Numbered from the stretch's first letter, positions 21,756 through 32,869 are shown. The stretch is DNA of 64,000 nt from Sabellastarte sp. h YS-2021 (GCA_964017235.1 OZ024933.1:57394255-57458254); one strand, 5' to 3'. The notes: a model not told the origin generated them from the sequence alone. Made by a program: numbers and translations.

Positions 21756-23321
21756 CAGGGTTTCAGATTCGCGTCGGCCATCGGTCATTGACCGAATTTT
21801 GCAACAAAACCCCGAATTTAAATAGAATATTAGGACATATTGTCCGAGTCATATCCGTGGGCGATAATAGAAGATCTAGCCGTCTTTTTATTTACAAAAT
21901 ATGAAGTCACGATACAACCCTAAAATCTCGCGAGATCTACATGATTTTTATCACAGCAAGGTCTAGACGTCTTTTATGAAATCTCGTGACAAGCCACCTG
22001 ACCTACAAGGAAATCCCAGGGGAAATCTGTGTCCTCATATCTTCTCATGAATATTAATGACTTGAGTGCTGTGGCCGTGAGTTCTTGAGTTTAAAGTATA
22101 TGATTTTCGTCTATGCTTCCATTTTATAAAATGTTGCAAGGAAATCCCAGGGGAAATCCGTGTCCTCATATGTTCTCATTAATATTAATGACTTGGGTGC
22201 TATGGCCGTGAGTTCTCGAGTTTAAAGTATTCGATTTTCGTCTATGCTCCATTTTATAAAATATTGCAAGGAAATCCCATGGAAAATCTGTGTCTTCATA
22301 TCTTCTCATGAATATTAATGACTTGGGTGCTGTGGCTGTGAGTTCTCGAGTTTAAAGTATTTGATCTTCATCTATGCTTCCATTTTATAAAATATTGCAG
22401 GGAAATCCCATGGAAAATCTGTGTCTTCATATCTTCTCATGAATATTAATTATGGTTGTCTGGTATTTTCGTGTAATTGGAGTTTTTGTGATAGTGTTTT
22501 CTGTAGGTTTCCGCATAAATTTTACTGTAATATTGTGAATTTTTGCTTTGATTAATATTTCTTTTTATTAATAATTGCATGATGTCTTAATGAAAAATAA
22601 TACTGAAAATCAAGTTTACTGGTGATTGGTGCTTGGAACATTGATTTTCATGTTATAAATGTATGCTTAAACTTAAAGAAAATTGTGTTTTTCATTGTTA
22701 TACCATGATACCATGGCATTATAATATGTATTAATGTATTTGAATTTTCTTTTGATGAAAAATATTTTAAAAACTTTAAATTCAGAGCACCTGTAAACAG
22801 CTTCATGACATATGAAAACACCAAAGTAAATGTTTTTGATCGCCCTTTGCTTTCAAAATCTTTTTGGCTTTAAAATGTGAATTAAAATTTAAGAAAAAAA
22901 AAATTCTGTCAATTATATACAAATTTCGATTCACTGAAAAAAAAACCAATCAGATTGAAAGTTTATTTGCTGTAATGTTTACTGCCAGTGGACATTTTAA
23001 TAGCATGAAAACCTCATGGATCACCATACTTAATTTGGTTCTATGGCCGTGAGTTCTCGTTTCAGTAATACATGATCACTGAACATCATAAAGACTTTTT
23101 AACATTTTAACTAAAATGCGATTTTTATTATGATTCAGCAAATTTTACTTTATCTCCCATTCATATAGGGCCATTGACTTTAATGACTTAATTTTAGCAA
23201 CCTGTAGAATGAAAATTTGATTGACAAGAATTCTGTCCTAAATTCTTCGAAAATGTCCTAAACGTTTTCCTAGACTTAGGACATAATGTCCGGCCGGACT
23301 TTTCATGTAGCAGAATCACTG
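21756..23321. mobile_element. 1.57-kb DNA element with 5-bp target duplication, in intron 2
   Basis: It starts CAGGGTTTCAGATTCG and ends CAGAATCACTG, whose inverse CAGTGATTCTG is a loose match to the start. ATATA flanks both ends (21751-21755 and 23322-23326). Subterminal CG-rich segments (GTCGGCC, TTGTCCGAGTC and TGTCCGGCCGGAC) recall the element at 8965-9920. It contains a 130-bp tandem repeat at 22007-22470. Confidence 0.5.
22007..22470 (+). repeat. 130-bp tandem repeat, about 3.5 copies
   Basis: Copies begin with AAGGAAATCCCA or its variant at about 22007, 22138, 22268 and 22398. Each includes CTCATGAATATTAATGACTT, GGCCGTGAGTTCT and GATTTTCGTCTATGCT. A stray piece (ATGGCCGTGAGTTCTCG) is at about 23043. 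All copies are inside the 21756-23321 element. Confidence 0.85.
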
Positions 23322-23515
23322 ATATAAAGTAAAAATGTGAGATCTTTAACCAACTTGTAAGTTTTCTAATGTTTTGATGTAATATGAGCCATTAAAAAGC
23401 ATAAAATGTAGATATTTTCAATAACTGGGTCTTTAGATTTGTATTAATAAATCATGGTCAGATATTATAGCACTGAACTTGCACTGTAGTATGTGAAGCC
23501 TGCCTTTTACTCTAG

Positions 23516-23656
23516 ATTACCAACAGATGAATAAAAGGCAAAAACGACAAACATTGCAACAAGGTCACAGGAAGCGGAAAACTTATACATGTGAAGAATG
23601 TGGAACGATGTTCACCAGTCACAAAGCCATAGAGACACATTCCTATGTACATACAG
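23516..23656 (+). CDS. C2H2 zinc-finger gene, exon 3 (finger 1)
   Basis: The acceptor TTACTCTAG ends at 23515 and the donor GTCAGT starts at 23657, phase 1 at both ends. The exon encodes a strongly basic stretch (MNKRQKRQTLQQGHRKRK), a likely nuclear localisation signal. Then comes a complete finger: YTCEECGTMF and so on, with spacing C-x2-C-x12-H-x3-H, ending VHTG at the linker. The 'GTMF' in place of the usual 'GKAF' is a mild variant. Confidence 0.9.
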
Positions 23657-24220
23657 GTCAGTTCAACACAGACTTTTGGTTATGTAATTATGGGTAATAA
23701 ACATGTGTCTTTTATTTCTCCATTGAGCAAAGATGTCGGCCCCAAACTGGCTGAAACTTTTGACATTTGGTTTACACTAGGCACACAAAAGCAACTGGTG
23801 GAATATTGCATCATCTGATTATCAAGTTTCAACAGATTCAAATAAAAATCTCAACTAAAATAAGGAAAATAGATACAAATTTCCACAGACATAGAGCCAA
23901 AGCATGACATTTTCAGTGTCACCTCCCTCACCTCACATTGTGCCATCCTGTTTCCGACTGGTTTGTTAAATTTTGTGTTTTATTGCGCTGATATATCTCA
24001 CCTAAGAAACAGTCATTGCCAGTTATCATGTAGTATGGGTCCCACTGGTTTCACTAGAGCACAACTCAGAATACTTTTTTCTGACGTTTGGAAGGGGCAG
24101 CTGATGCCAGACAGTTGTCTGTTAGAATAGTAGGTAATACTTATTTAATTTCTAGTTAAAATTTTCTATTTTGGGGGTTGTTATGAACATTTTCTTTAAT
24201 CTTAGCCTTGTGTTTGAAAA

Positions 24221-24262
<42 letters not shown>

Positions 24263-24340
24263 AAAAAAAAAAAATAATAATAATAATTTCGGAAACTTTG
24301 GCTCCAGTTGTGCTTCTTCATTTTTCTTACAAATCTCAAA
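23657..24340. other. Intron 3 sequence with a poly-C/poly-A tract
   Basis: No gene is seen. A run of 31 C (24222-24252) is followed by 22 A (24253-24274) and a few TAA units to about 24287. Open frames across it encode only poly-Pro or poly-Gly and Lys or Asn runs, and are artefacts of the tract. Confidence 0.7.
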
Positions 24341-24520
24341 TGGTGTAGTGGTCAAACATTCTACTGCCACATCTTATGTCAAAGGTTCAAATCATGTCCC
24401 CAACCTTTTGTCCTAAATTAACTTGGTAGTTGTTTTGCTTTGCTGGAAAATCTTGACCAAGAAGTGTCTACTGCTTTCAACCCCCTTAGAACTACCTGGT
24501 ATGTACTTGTGATATAAGCA
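24341..24520 (+). mobile_element. SINE fragment
   Basis: A tRNA-like head has TGGTGTAGTGGTCAAAC and a B-box-like AAAGGTTCAAATCATG. Further right, GAACTACCTGGTATGTACTT is a weak match to the body of the SINE at 14092-14329. It is diverged. Confidence 0.4.
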
Positions 24521-24627
24521 TTTTTCATATTTCCAAAAATTCTAATATAACTTAACACAGAACAATATTTGTGGATGGGTACACAATATTTTAATTTTCT
24601 TTTTTTAAAAATTGTTTTACCAAACAG

Positions 24628-24711
24628 GAGAGCGGCCCTTTGTGTGTTCAAAATGTGGCAAAGCTTTTAAACGTGCTGTACACCTGCGGGACCATGAAAC
24701 CTTACACTCAG
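24628..24711 (+). CDS. C2H2 zinc-finger gene, exon 4 (finger 2)
   Basis: The acceptor TTTACCAAACAG ends at 24627 and the donor GTAAGC starts at 24712. The exon is exactly 84 bp, i.e. 28 codons, one finger plus linker, phase 1 on both sides. It starts with the linker GERPF and encodes VCSKCGKAFKRAVHLRDHET, with C-x2-C-x12-H-x3-H intact and ending LHSG. Because its length is a multiple of three, skipping it would keep the frame and drop one finger. Intron 4, which follows, is 30.9 kb long. Confidence 0.92.
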
Positions 24712-24802
24712 GTAAGCTAAGTAATGGTAAACATTATATATTTAAGACGTTAGTACGTGGATGGCTTACCATCTTACTTCTAGGCCAGGTATGGGATATT
24801 TC

Positions 24803-25294
24803 TAGGGATGGGTCGGTATCCAAAATGTGTACATCGGGAGGTCGCCAATGCAAAACCGTACCGAATTCGGGACTCCGTGTTTTAGTACACCCCAAATAAA
24901 CATGGACGTTTCCTCTTAACGACATCGCAATTAAAGTCCTCAAATGGACAAAATATGAGAGAAACCTGTATAATTTCTTCAGATTTCTTGTTTGTTCCCA
25001 ATATTTTAAGTTTTCCTTCCATTTTATGTGTTGTCAAGCGAGATTTAGGTTATAAATTGTCGTAACCAAAACATGGCAGTTCTGCTCAACGTGTCGCTAT
25101 AAAAGTCTGCAAATAAACGAAAATATGGGGATAAAAGCTTATAATTTCTTCAGATTTTGGGTAGGTTTATAATATTTTAACTATTCCTTCCATTATATAT
25201 GTTGGCAAGCGAAGTGGCGGTTGTAAAATCTCATCACGGTATTTCAGTAAAATGCTCTCGATACCGAGATACCGGACCTACCGACCCATCCCTA
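24803..25294. mobile_element. 492-bp hAT-type MITE with perfect 8-bp target duplication
   Basis: The ends TAGGGATGGGTCGGTA and TACCGACCCATCCCTA are perfect inverted repeats. GATATTTC lies directly outside both (24795-24802 and 25295-25302). An 8-bp duplication is the hAT hallmark. The interior holds two diverged copies of a segment of about 170 bp (both with TATAATTTCTTCAGATTT, TTCCTTCCATT and TGTTG.CAAGCGA), near 24925-25075 and 25100-25245. There is no coding capacity. It lies in intron 4. Confidence 0.92.
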
Positions 25295-25312
25295 GATATT
25301 TCTGACTTGGAA

Positions 25313-25525
25313 TTTTTTTTTTATTGAGTTAATACATCCTATCCAATGGACAATTGCTAATCTGGTCGCCGCAGACCGGCCCGCCAAGCGTCAGAAAAAG
25401 ACGTCCTGTGTTTCCACCGGCCAGGCCGGACCAGTACTGTGCACTCGCCAGGCGGCACATCGTACTTCCTTCCCATCTAGACAGCGTGACGTCATAGCAT
25501 CTTTTTCGTTTGGCGCATGTTCCAT
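25313..25525 (+). repeat. DIRS A left inverted terminal repeat
   Basis: CTATCCAATGGACAATTGCT, GACGTCCTGTGTTTCCACC, CCAGTACTGTGCACTC and ATAGCATCTTTTTC all recur in reverse complement at the right end (31167-31386), with scattered differences. Confidence 0.88.
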
Positions 25526-25674
25526 GCAGACAGAATTTTATGTGAGAAAGTTTTTTGTGGTTTACTGCCAGGAATTTTTGAATTTAAGTATTTCTGTTAC
25601 TTATATGTATATTGGAGAATATATAGATCATCATGTCCTCACCTGGATAAAAGAGGGGTAGTTGTGGCCATGCT

Positions 25675-27920
25675 ATGGCGAGTTTTGATGAGCATGCCTT
25701 CTGCACACACTGTAGGGACAAAGGCAAGGGGAAAGATCCTTGTGTGGAGGTACCACAGAGTGATTGTAAGTTTTGTCTTGTTCTAACCCCAATCAGCTTG
25801 CTACGCCTACCTACAAACTCAAGAAAGAGAAGCGGCAGGCTAAGAGATTAGAAGCAACCCCTAGTAAGGACAGTTCTCTAGTAGACCCTTCTACCGTTGC
25901 TGTGATAGGGGATGTCAGTGATTCAGGGAACGTTACTTCCCCTCCACCTATCATCCCAGAAAAGAAGACTAAGAAGGACAAGGTTCCATCTGCTTCTAAA
26001 GCTAAGGAATCTACACAGAAGTCGGTCACTGACTCTAGATATGATGAACTTGACAAGAAATGGACCGACCGCTTCAACAGGTTAGAAGCTTTACTTATGG
26101 CTAAGACCTTGCAATCTACATTTTCATCTGAAGTCAAACTCACCCCTTCTCACTCTCCTCCAGCATCTATTCCGAAGGACTCTGAACCTTTCTTCCAACC
26201 TACTTCAGGGTGCACTGGCTCGGACTCCTCTGCCCTTGGGCATCAGTCAGCCAGCCAGCCCGGGTCGGATACTCAACTTCCTGCAGAGCGCACTGGAAAA
26301 GACTCCTCTGCTTCACAGTAATAGTCATCCAGCCAGCTCAGATCCGACCGACACCAACCAAGATCTTCATCACCTAAGCGCACTGGTATTGACTCCTCTG
26401 CCAAGCCAGCCAGCTTAAATCAGACCAACACCATCCAGGATCTTCATCTCCTAGGCGCACTGGCAGTGGCTCCTCTGCTACCAAGCACCAGTCAGCCAGC
26501 CAGCCCCAGTCCGACCGGAACCGACACTCAGAACATTCAGGTTCTTCAAATCTCAGTCTGACCAAAATCATCACTTGCCACCGACACCGGCTCACCTGCT
26601 TTACACAGACAAAGACAGAACAGTTTCTCCAGTTTAAGCTCTCAAGTCGGTAGTGAATTTTCAGACTGGCCACCTGAGGACTTATATGCAGAAGAGGGCG
26701 AGTTATCAGAGGACCAGGATTTGAATGTCGCCGAACCCGACCAAACCATTAGTGAAGAACAGACTTATAGAGAAACTATGAGAGGCATCAGGTCTTATAT
26801 GGGCTGGTTGAACATCCCAGATAGGGACAGTGCTACAACTGCCTCTGATGATAACCCCTTCTCCGGACCGAAAGCGTCTGTTCTAGGAAAGGTCTCTGTG
26901 CAAATGCCTACAGACGACTAATTGTGTAGGAAACTTAGTAAGCTGAACATTACTCTGGTTGAGGGTTATCCCTCCCGAAGTTCTGAAGCTAGTGGCTTGA
27001 TGATGGACCAGTTTTTGAGACCTGCAAAGTCACGGTCCAAGTGGTATGGGCTGTTCTCCGACCACAAAGCTGACCCGTCTGCTGTCTCGAACTGGTGTAC
27101 AGATGCGTGCAAGCTTAACAGCTCCTACAGTAGAATTGCAAGACAGTCTGGCCTCACTTCTACCCACCCTACCTCACGACGTATTTCGCAGGAAACACTC
27201 AGAAGATGGGAGAAGTCTGCTAGGGAGGCAACTGTCATCTGCAACCAAGCTGCAAGTTTTAACAGGTGCCTGTTCAAGGTGCAGCAGAATATGCAGGACC
27301 AGCTTAAGACCGTATGCACTGAATGTAAGAGTAAAAGCTCCTCGAAAGTGTCAACTGCCATGGACGAACTGCAGTTTTTGATGAACTTCAACTCCAGCAT
27401 CACCCAGGCTGCAGCAAAGACCATGGAACATCTCACTGAGTTTGTTTTCATATCCATGTGGAATTTGACTCTGGCAATTAGGGACGCATATCTCACCCAT
27501 GTGAAAACAGGTGTTAAGCCCAACAGCTCTCAGAACAGCCCCTGTGCACATCTCTACACTTTTCCCAGACAGTGTTATCAACAGAGCCGAGGAAGAGATT
27601 GCACATTATGAGAACAAAGGACATAGCTCTGGTGCGCGTGGCAAGGGTCGGTACCACTCTTATGAAAGAACTGAGAAAAGGTCAGACAGGAAATCTTCCA
27701 ACAAAAGCTGGATAGACCAGCATGGAAGAATATTGGCCGGGGACACTACAAGAAAGCAAGAGGAAAATCTTCTAATTACTCCTCGCGACCAGCCAAGGGC
27801 CAGCAGTCCTATAAATGACAAGTTACAGGAAGGACTGCTGGCTGGGAGCCAAACTTCAACACAAAGACAGACAATGAACACTTGTGTAAACTTTCATGTT
27901 GTAAAAGTTGCACATACTGC
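25675..27920 (+). pseudogene. DIRS A ORF1 (Gag-like), frameshifted
   Basis: An ATG at 25675 begins MASFDEHAFCTHCRDKGKGK, followed by DPC and DCKFC. This cysteine pattern (C-x2-C, then C and C-x2-C) is shared with the ORF1 N-terminus of DIRS B (CLKCRNDKKGKDKC, then DCSIC). The frame shifts near 25785-25800, and the next stretch (to 26320) is Lys/Ser/Pro-rich with a DKKWTDRFNRLEALL helix, probably a coiled coil. A further stretch to 26919 ends in a stop. The frame 26922-27611 holds a helical segment matching the middle of such proteins, with SKWYGLF and STAMDELQFLM. No zinc knuckle of the retroviral type is seen. The protein presumably packages the element's RNA. Confidence 0.7.
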
Positions 27921-28080
27921 GCCCAGGCATTCACAAAGGAAAGAAATAAGTCCCGGGTCACCAGGTTATGTTCAAAAAGAGTACAAATTAAAATATTTGA
28001 AAGGTGTTTTTTATGTCACTCAATTGTCTTGTGTAAAACCTGTAACAAATGTCAAAAATGCTGCCTCAAATCTGCCTATA

Positions 28081-28851
28081 GGGGCAAGACTTCAAAACTA
28101 TTGGCAAACTTGGCATAATTTGGGTGCCGGGCCGAAAGTAGTTCAAATCCTGAGAGAGGGCTATACCCTCCCCTTTCGGATCCGGCCAAACTTGTCAAGA
28201 TCCCCGACTGTCATAAGCTGTTATGTCAATCCCCGCACGAATCTCTACCTGCTGGAGGCATTACATCAGCTTATAGACAAAAATGCAGTAGAGCTGGTAC
28301 ACAATCAGAGATCTCTAGGGTTCTTGACTATTTCTAGTGCCCAAACCCAACAACAAGTGGAGACCTATACTAGATCTGAGCAAGCTAAATCTTTTCCTCA
28401 AGGCGGAAAAATTCAAAATGGAGACACCGGAAACCATCAGGACATCCCCCCAACAAGGGGAGGGGGTTACCTCAGTAGACTTCAAGGACGCCTACTTCAA
28501 CATACCAATACAGGAACAATCCAGGAAATATCTGAGATTCCACTTACAGGGTCAGACATACCAGTTCAAGGCACTGCCATTCGGTTTGGCTACAGCACCC
28601 ATGGAGTTCACTGTAGTAGTAAAGGAGGTGAAACTGATGGCCATACACAATGGTATAAGGATCCACCAGTACCTAGACGACTGGTTGATGAGAGCCAGAT
28701 CCCACCAGGCTTGTCTCCAGCATACACGAGATCTAGTGAAAATGTGCCAAAAATTAGCTTGGCTGGTGAATTTAGAAAAATCAGAACTGGAGCCAAAGCA
28801 GATCATCGATGGTGTAGGCTACCAGTTCGATCTCAGGTCCGGCCGGGTCTG
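28081..28851 (+). pseudogene. DIRS A reverse transcriptase, frameshifted
   Basis: The first part (from 28081) reads GARLQNYWQTWHNLG, then VVQILREGYTLPF, parallel to RLQDFWQVWAKN in DIRS B. After a frame change near 28325-28337 the catalytic core is open: KWRPILDLSKLN, TSVDFKDAYFNIPI (first catalytic Asp), FKALPFGLATAPMEF and IHQYLDDWL (YLDD). It ends at a stop at 28851, where DIRS B continues in frame to RNase H. Confidence 0.88.
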
Positions 28852-29099
28852 ACCGACACCAGACCAGTGGCAAAACCTTCAAGAGAAAATACTGAAACTG
28901 CTATCCCTACTGGCTTGTCCGGTCTGACAATTCATGTCCTTGATAGGTTTACTAACAGCCACAGAAAAGCAAGTTCACTTAGGCTGACTGCATATGAGAC
29001 CCATACAGTAGCATCTCAAAAATAACTGGAGGGTCCCAGAATCACTGGAAAAGGTGATCCCAATTCCCAGTTCCTACACCCCAATCTACAATGGTGGCT

Positions 29100-30020
29100 A
29101 AAAGAAGACAACATACTCACAGGCCAATCATTACACCCAATAAAACATGCTCTACAAATATTTACAGACGCATCAAAAGAAGAGTGGGGCGCTCACTTAG
29201 ACGAGCACACTGCAAGAGGAACCTGGTCCCCTCCAGAAAGCAAGCTGCATATAAACTATCTGGAACTAAAAGCAGTCTTTCTAGCCTTAAAAGAGTTCCA
29301 AGACCTCTGCTCAGACAAGATAGTTCTTGTAGCAACTGACAACACCATAGTGGTGTCATACATAAACAAGGAAGGAGGCATGAGGTCAGGCCCACTGTGT
29401 GGCCTGCTATGGAGAATCTTGACCTGGTGTACCAGAAAACAAGTAACTCTCAAAGCCCGACACATTCCAGGCTGGCTGAACGTGGTAGCATCCAAGCTAT
29501 CCAGGCTAGGCCAGACCATCCAAACGGAGTGGTCTCTCCTTCAGGAGGTCTTCCAAACAATATGCAGCAGGTAGCACTGGCCTCAAATAGACCTATTTGC
29601 CCCGAGTTTCAACAACAAGTTGCCTCTGTTTGTGTCACGGATACCGAATCCCCTGGCCTCAGCAGTGGATGCACTCAGCCTGCCATGGGAGGATATGGAC
29701 ATACACGCCTTCCCACCAGCGGTCATCTTGGGCAAAGTGGTGGAGAAGTTGCAGGACTCCCCTTGCAAGAGAATCATTCTGATTGCTCCGGGGTGGCCCA
29801 ACATGCCTTGGTTCTGGGATCTAGTGGCCATGTCCAGCCAAATCCCACTGAGTCTGCCCAACCCGCCCAAACTGTTGACACGGCACTTCAATCAGATCCC
29901 TCACAGAAAACCGACAAATCTAAATCTTCATGCAGGGCTCCTAGAGCATCAGCAATCAAGGAGCAGGGCTTCTCTAAGGCAGTGGCAGCAAGAATTGAGG
30001 ATCAACCAGATCCATCTATG
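29100..30020 (+). pseudogene. DIRS A RNase H and post-RNase H domain
   Basis: RNase H residues are kept in order: IFTDASKEEWGAHL (Asp), LHINYLELKAVFLAL (Glu), VATDNTIVVSYIN (Asp), KARHIPGWLNVVAS. In DIRS B the last motif ends ADSLSRR, whereas here it reads ASKLSRL, so the final catalytic Asp is lost. A TAG at 29572-29574 stops the frame. Beyond it, the same domain as in DIRS B continues: DLFAPSFNNKLPLFVS, DALSLPWEDMDIHAFPP and LIAPGWPNMPWFWDL. That domain has been compared in DIRS elements with Dam-type methyltransferases. Confidence 0.8.
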
Positions 30021-30039
30021 AGGCAAAGTGGTGCGTCAC

Positions 30040-30646
30040 TAATCAGGTGGACTTCGGGGCACCCCCTGTAAAGTCAGTTGCTGCCTTCCTTATGTACCTT
30101 TGATGGTTACAGGTCAGCCATAGCTGATGAATTGGTGTCCCTGTATCCATCACCCAGCTTTCTTTCCAAGAATCAGCTGGCTAAAGAGGGTCCAGACAGT
30201 GTGGCCCCAGTGGTGTTACCAGCCCTGGTCCCAACTCTGGATAGGTCCCTCAAGTCTGATAGGTCCCCCTGTCCGGTCAGAGCTTTGCGCTACTATTTGG
30301 ACAGGACCTCAGACCTCAGGCAGAATAAGGAGTTGGTTTTTATCTCCTTTAAGAAAGGTTTCGACAAAGACATCTCACCTGCCACACCTCGTGGATCAAA
30401 CAGACTGTGATCCTATGTTATGAGCTCTCTGACCAGGAGGCCCACACTTTACATCAGGTTAAAGCCCATGATGTCAGGGCCTTGGCTGCCTCTAAGGCCT
30501 TCCAGTCGGGGAGTCTCCTTAGATCAAATCCTATCAGCCTGCCACTGGAAGTTCACATAATACCTTCACACAATTTTATTTGAGGGATGTGGCCTGGGCT
30601 AATTCAGAGCTTTATCACCTCGGACCTGTAGTGGCTGCGCAGTAGA
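30040..30646 (+). pseudogene. DIRS A tyrosine recombinase with internal deletion
   Basis: The parts read FDGYRSAIADEL, then directly VSLYPSPSFLSKNQL, then GPDSVAPVVLPAL and CPVRALRYYLDRT. After frame breaks near 30390-30410 come AHDVRALAAS (the HxxR box), a W-containing segment around ACHWKFT, and the terminal FYLRD-like Tyr region, stopping at 30645. Compared with DIRS B, about 94 residues are absent between ADEL and VSLY. These include the segment with the first catalytic Arg (GKRRSEIH in DIRS B). The enzyme is therefore dead. Confidence 0.8.
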
Positions 30647-31020
30647 TCCACCAATAGCCCAGGATATAGAGGAGATTTTTGTACATATGTTAATAATTGT
30701 ACATAACAAACAAAAAAAAAAATTAAAACCAATCAAAAGAAACAAAAACAAACTCTGACGTGCTTCCTTTGGGAGGTTTATGTCTGCTTCTTATGGGACT
30801 GAACTCCTCCCTCTCTTCCCCTACCTCAGAGCAGGTCTGTAAAAAAAGGGGGGGGGGCAATGTCAGTATAGCCCCGGGTAACCGGCTGCTAATAACCGAC
30901 CATGGCCTTTAGGTTTTCCTGACCTCAAGGTCGACCCTGGCCTGGAGAAAATTTTGTTAGTTTTGTTTATGAGTTCACTTAGCCCCTAGTAACTTACCCG
31001 CCGATCAAGCGGTAGTTATT

Positions 31021-31117
31021 CAGCAATTCTCCATTGGATAGGATGTAATAATGCAATAAAATTACAAATTTAATAAGTAAATAAAATTTTTATAAGCTAA
31101 TACCCTATCCAATGGAC
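31021..31117 (+). repeat. DIRS A internal complementary region
   Basis: CCATTGGATAGGATGTAATA complements the left end. Just after it, TTAATAAGTAAATAAAATTT and TAATACCCTATCCAATGG complement the right end. It is the expected template for joining the two ends during circle formation. Confidence 0.8.
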
Positions 31118-31166
31118 ACACAAGACCCTCCCACCGACCCCGCTATCAGCTTACTAGGGGTCTAAT

Positions 31167-31386
31167 AGGTTTAGACAAAGAAAAAGATGCTATCACGTCA
31201 CACTGTTTAGACAGGAAGGAAGTATGATGCGCCACCTGTAGAGTGCACAGTACTGGACCGGCCTGGCTGGTGGAAACACAGGACATATTTTTCTGACGTT
31301 TGACGGGCCAGTCTGATTAGCAATTGTCCATTGGATAGGGTATTAACTTATAAAAATTTAATTTACTTATTAAATTTGCAATTCAC
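31167..31386 (+). repeat. DIRS A right inverted terminal repeat
   Basis: Inverted partner of 25313-25525. It ends in an AT-rich tail (AACTTATAAAAATTTAATTT) that is also mirrored in the internal complementary region. Confidence 0.85.
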
Positions 31387-32184
31387 CAGACTTTCATAAG
31401 TTCTAGTGCACTACTCTTGTCTCTGATGGCTTTGCAGCTCATGCAAGTAGATCAAAACACTTTTCGGCCTTGTTAAATTTCATCACGAGAGAAGATAGAT
31501 CAAGATGATCCAACACTGAAGGACAAGGATTGTTTGTTTCATTTTCTTGAGTGATAAGATTTACAAATATGCACCAACAGGGTTGTTTTACCTTTATTAT
31601 CCATTGCAAACACAATGCTACTAAATATTCCCAATGGTTATACTCAGCCCACGAAATTCCTGCTAAAGGATTAAGAAAGATCCAAGCCTGACACTCACAC
31701 AAGGGAATGTACTTGTGGCCCAGTACATATATGCAAGATAAGGGAGAAATTCCTTCAATAGGCAATGAGAAAATTGTGATAAAGTGTTGAACTTTTCACA
31801 CTTTGGGTGGGTGTACCTCGCGTCTAATGGCTCTGGGGAACAGATGAACAGACATATCTGCATGGATTTTACGATTTATCATCCTCGATAGATAAGGTAT
31901 CTTTTAAAAGTAACAGCATGTCTCTGGGCCTTGGAGAAGTTGTTTATGCAGACAGCGTTTGAAATTCCCGCCAACCCGCTAGTCCAAAACTGACAACTTC
32001 ACTTTCGAACCTGTAACTCTAGTAAGTAGATGGTCCATTTGTACAGAAACATTCAGAAGAAGATATAGTTCCACATATTTCCCTTGTTTTTCAACATATT
32101 TTAGAGGATTTACATCGGTAGCCATATTGTAAACAGTACTGTCATTGCTTTTCATGTTTCTCTTCTGATTCATCAAGAGACTTT
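31387..32184. other. Intron 4 sequence, no gene recognised
   Basis: Minus-strand frames at 31439-31765, 31663-31863 and 31979-32176 are open but overlap one another. They show no known motif and no consistent splice junctions. The longest starts MPIEGISPLSCIYVLGHKYI. An old host-gene or transposon fragment is possible, but I cannot support one. Confidence 0.35.
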
Positions 32185-32659
32185 CGTATAAATATATTAT
32201 TCAGCTACTTTTGGGTCAGCTATAACATAGTAAAATTTCAGACCTGTAGCTCCTTGCATAGCTGAGTAATAGCTACTTTCAGGTTCTCACTGTTGAGCAA
32301 ATCAGTTGTAACTTAAAAACTATTGCATTTACAGTATTTTGTTTGAATATTTTATTCACTACAGACAGCTACTTTTATATCAGCTATAACATAGTATAAT
32401 TGCAGGCCTGTAGGTCATTGCATAGCTGAATAACAGCTACTTTAAGGTTATCACTGTTGAGTAAATCAGTTATAGCTTGAAAACTATTGCAGTTACGTTA
32501 TTTTGTTTAAATGTGTTATTCATCTACTTTTGAGTAAGCTATGCCGTAGTAAAATTGCAGACTTGTAGCTCATTGCATAGCTGAGCAAAAGCTATTTAAA
32601 GCTTCACACTCCTGAGTAAATCAGTTGTAACGTGAAAACTATTGCATTGACAGTATTTT
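32185..32659. repeat. 155-bp satellite, about three units, interrupted at 32660
   Basis: Units with GAGCAAATCAGTTGTAAC, CTATTGCATTTACAGTATTT, GGTCAGCTATAACATAG and CATAGCTGAGTAATAGCTAC. CTGTTGAG-type markers occur at 32292, 32457 and 32612; one unit has a 10-bp insertion. The array breaks in the middle of the word CAGTATTTTGTTTAAATATG. The missing half of that word is found at 54411. Confidence 0.88.
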
Positions 32660-32869
32660 ATCTCCCGCCCGGCTCGCCGGAGGGAGATTATAATTTGCAC
32701 CATGTGCGTGTGTACGTGCGTGCGTGTGTCACGCAGTTTTCTCTGAAACTACTACAGTTACACATTTTTGGTAAATCACAAGTCCTAATGAATTTTTTTG
32801 CTCTTCAATATTTTTGGGGTTTGGTGAACTTTGGCCTACTTTTGAGTGAGTAATAGCTATTTTAGCTAA

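Larger units (their letters stand above)
25313..31386 (+). mobile_element. DIRS-like retrotransposon A, coding part decayed
   Basis: It is about 6.07 kb with the DIRS plan. The left terminal repeat (about 25313-25525) is inverted relative to the right one (about 31167-31386). Near the right end an internal complementary region (31021-31117) joins the reverse complements of the two outer ends. Between them, in order, are Gag, reverse transcriptase with YLDD, RNase H, a conserved post-RNase H domain and tyrosine recombinase. All are broken by frameshifts and stops, and the recombinase lacks part of its catalytic domain. It has the same orientation as the host gene, in intron 4. Confidence 0.92.

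Noticed and set aside
24152..24416. Open frames across the poly-C/poly-A tract
   Set aside because: Poly-Pro, poly-Gly and poly-Lys/Asn runs arise from the homopolymers, and no exon signal is present.
31439..32176. Minus-strand protein-like frames
   Set aside because: Overlapping frames without a consistent reading, splice sites or recognisable motif. I cannot tell an old gene fragment from chance.
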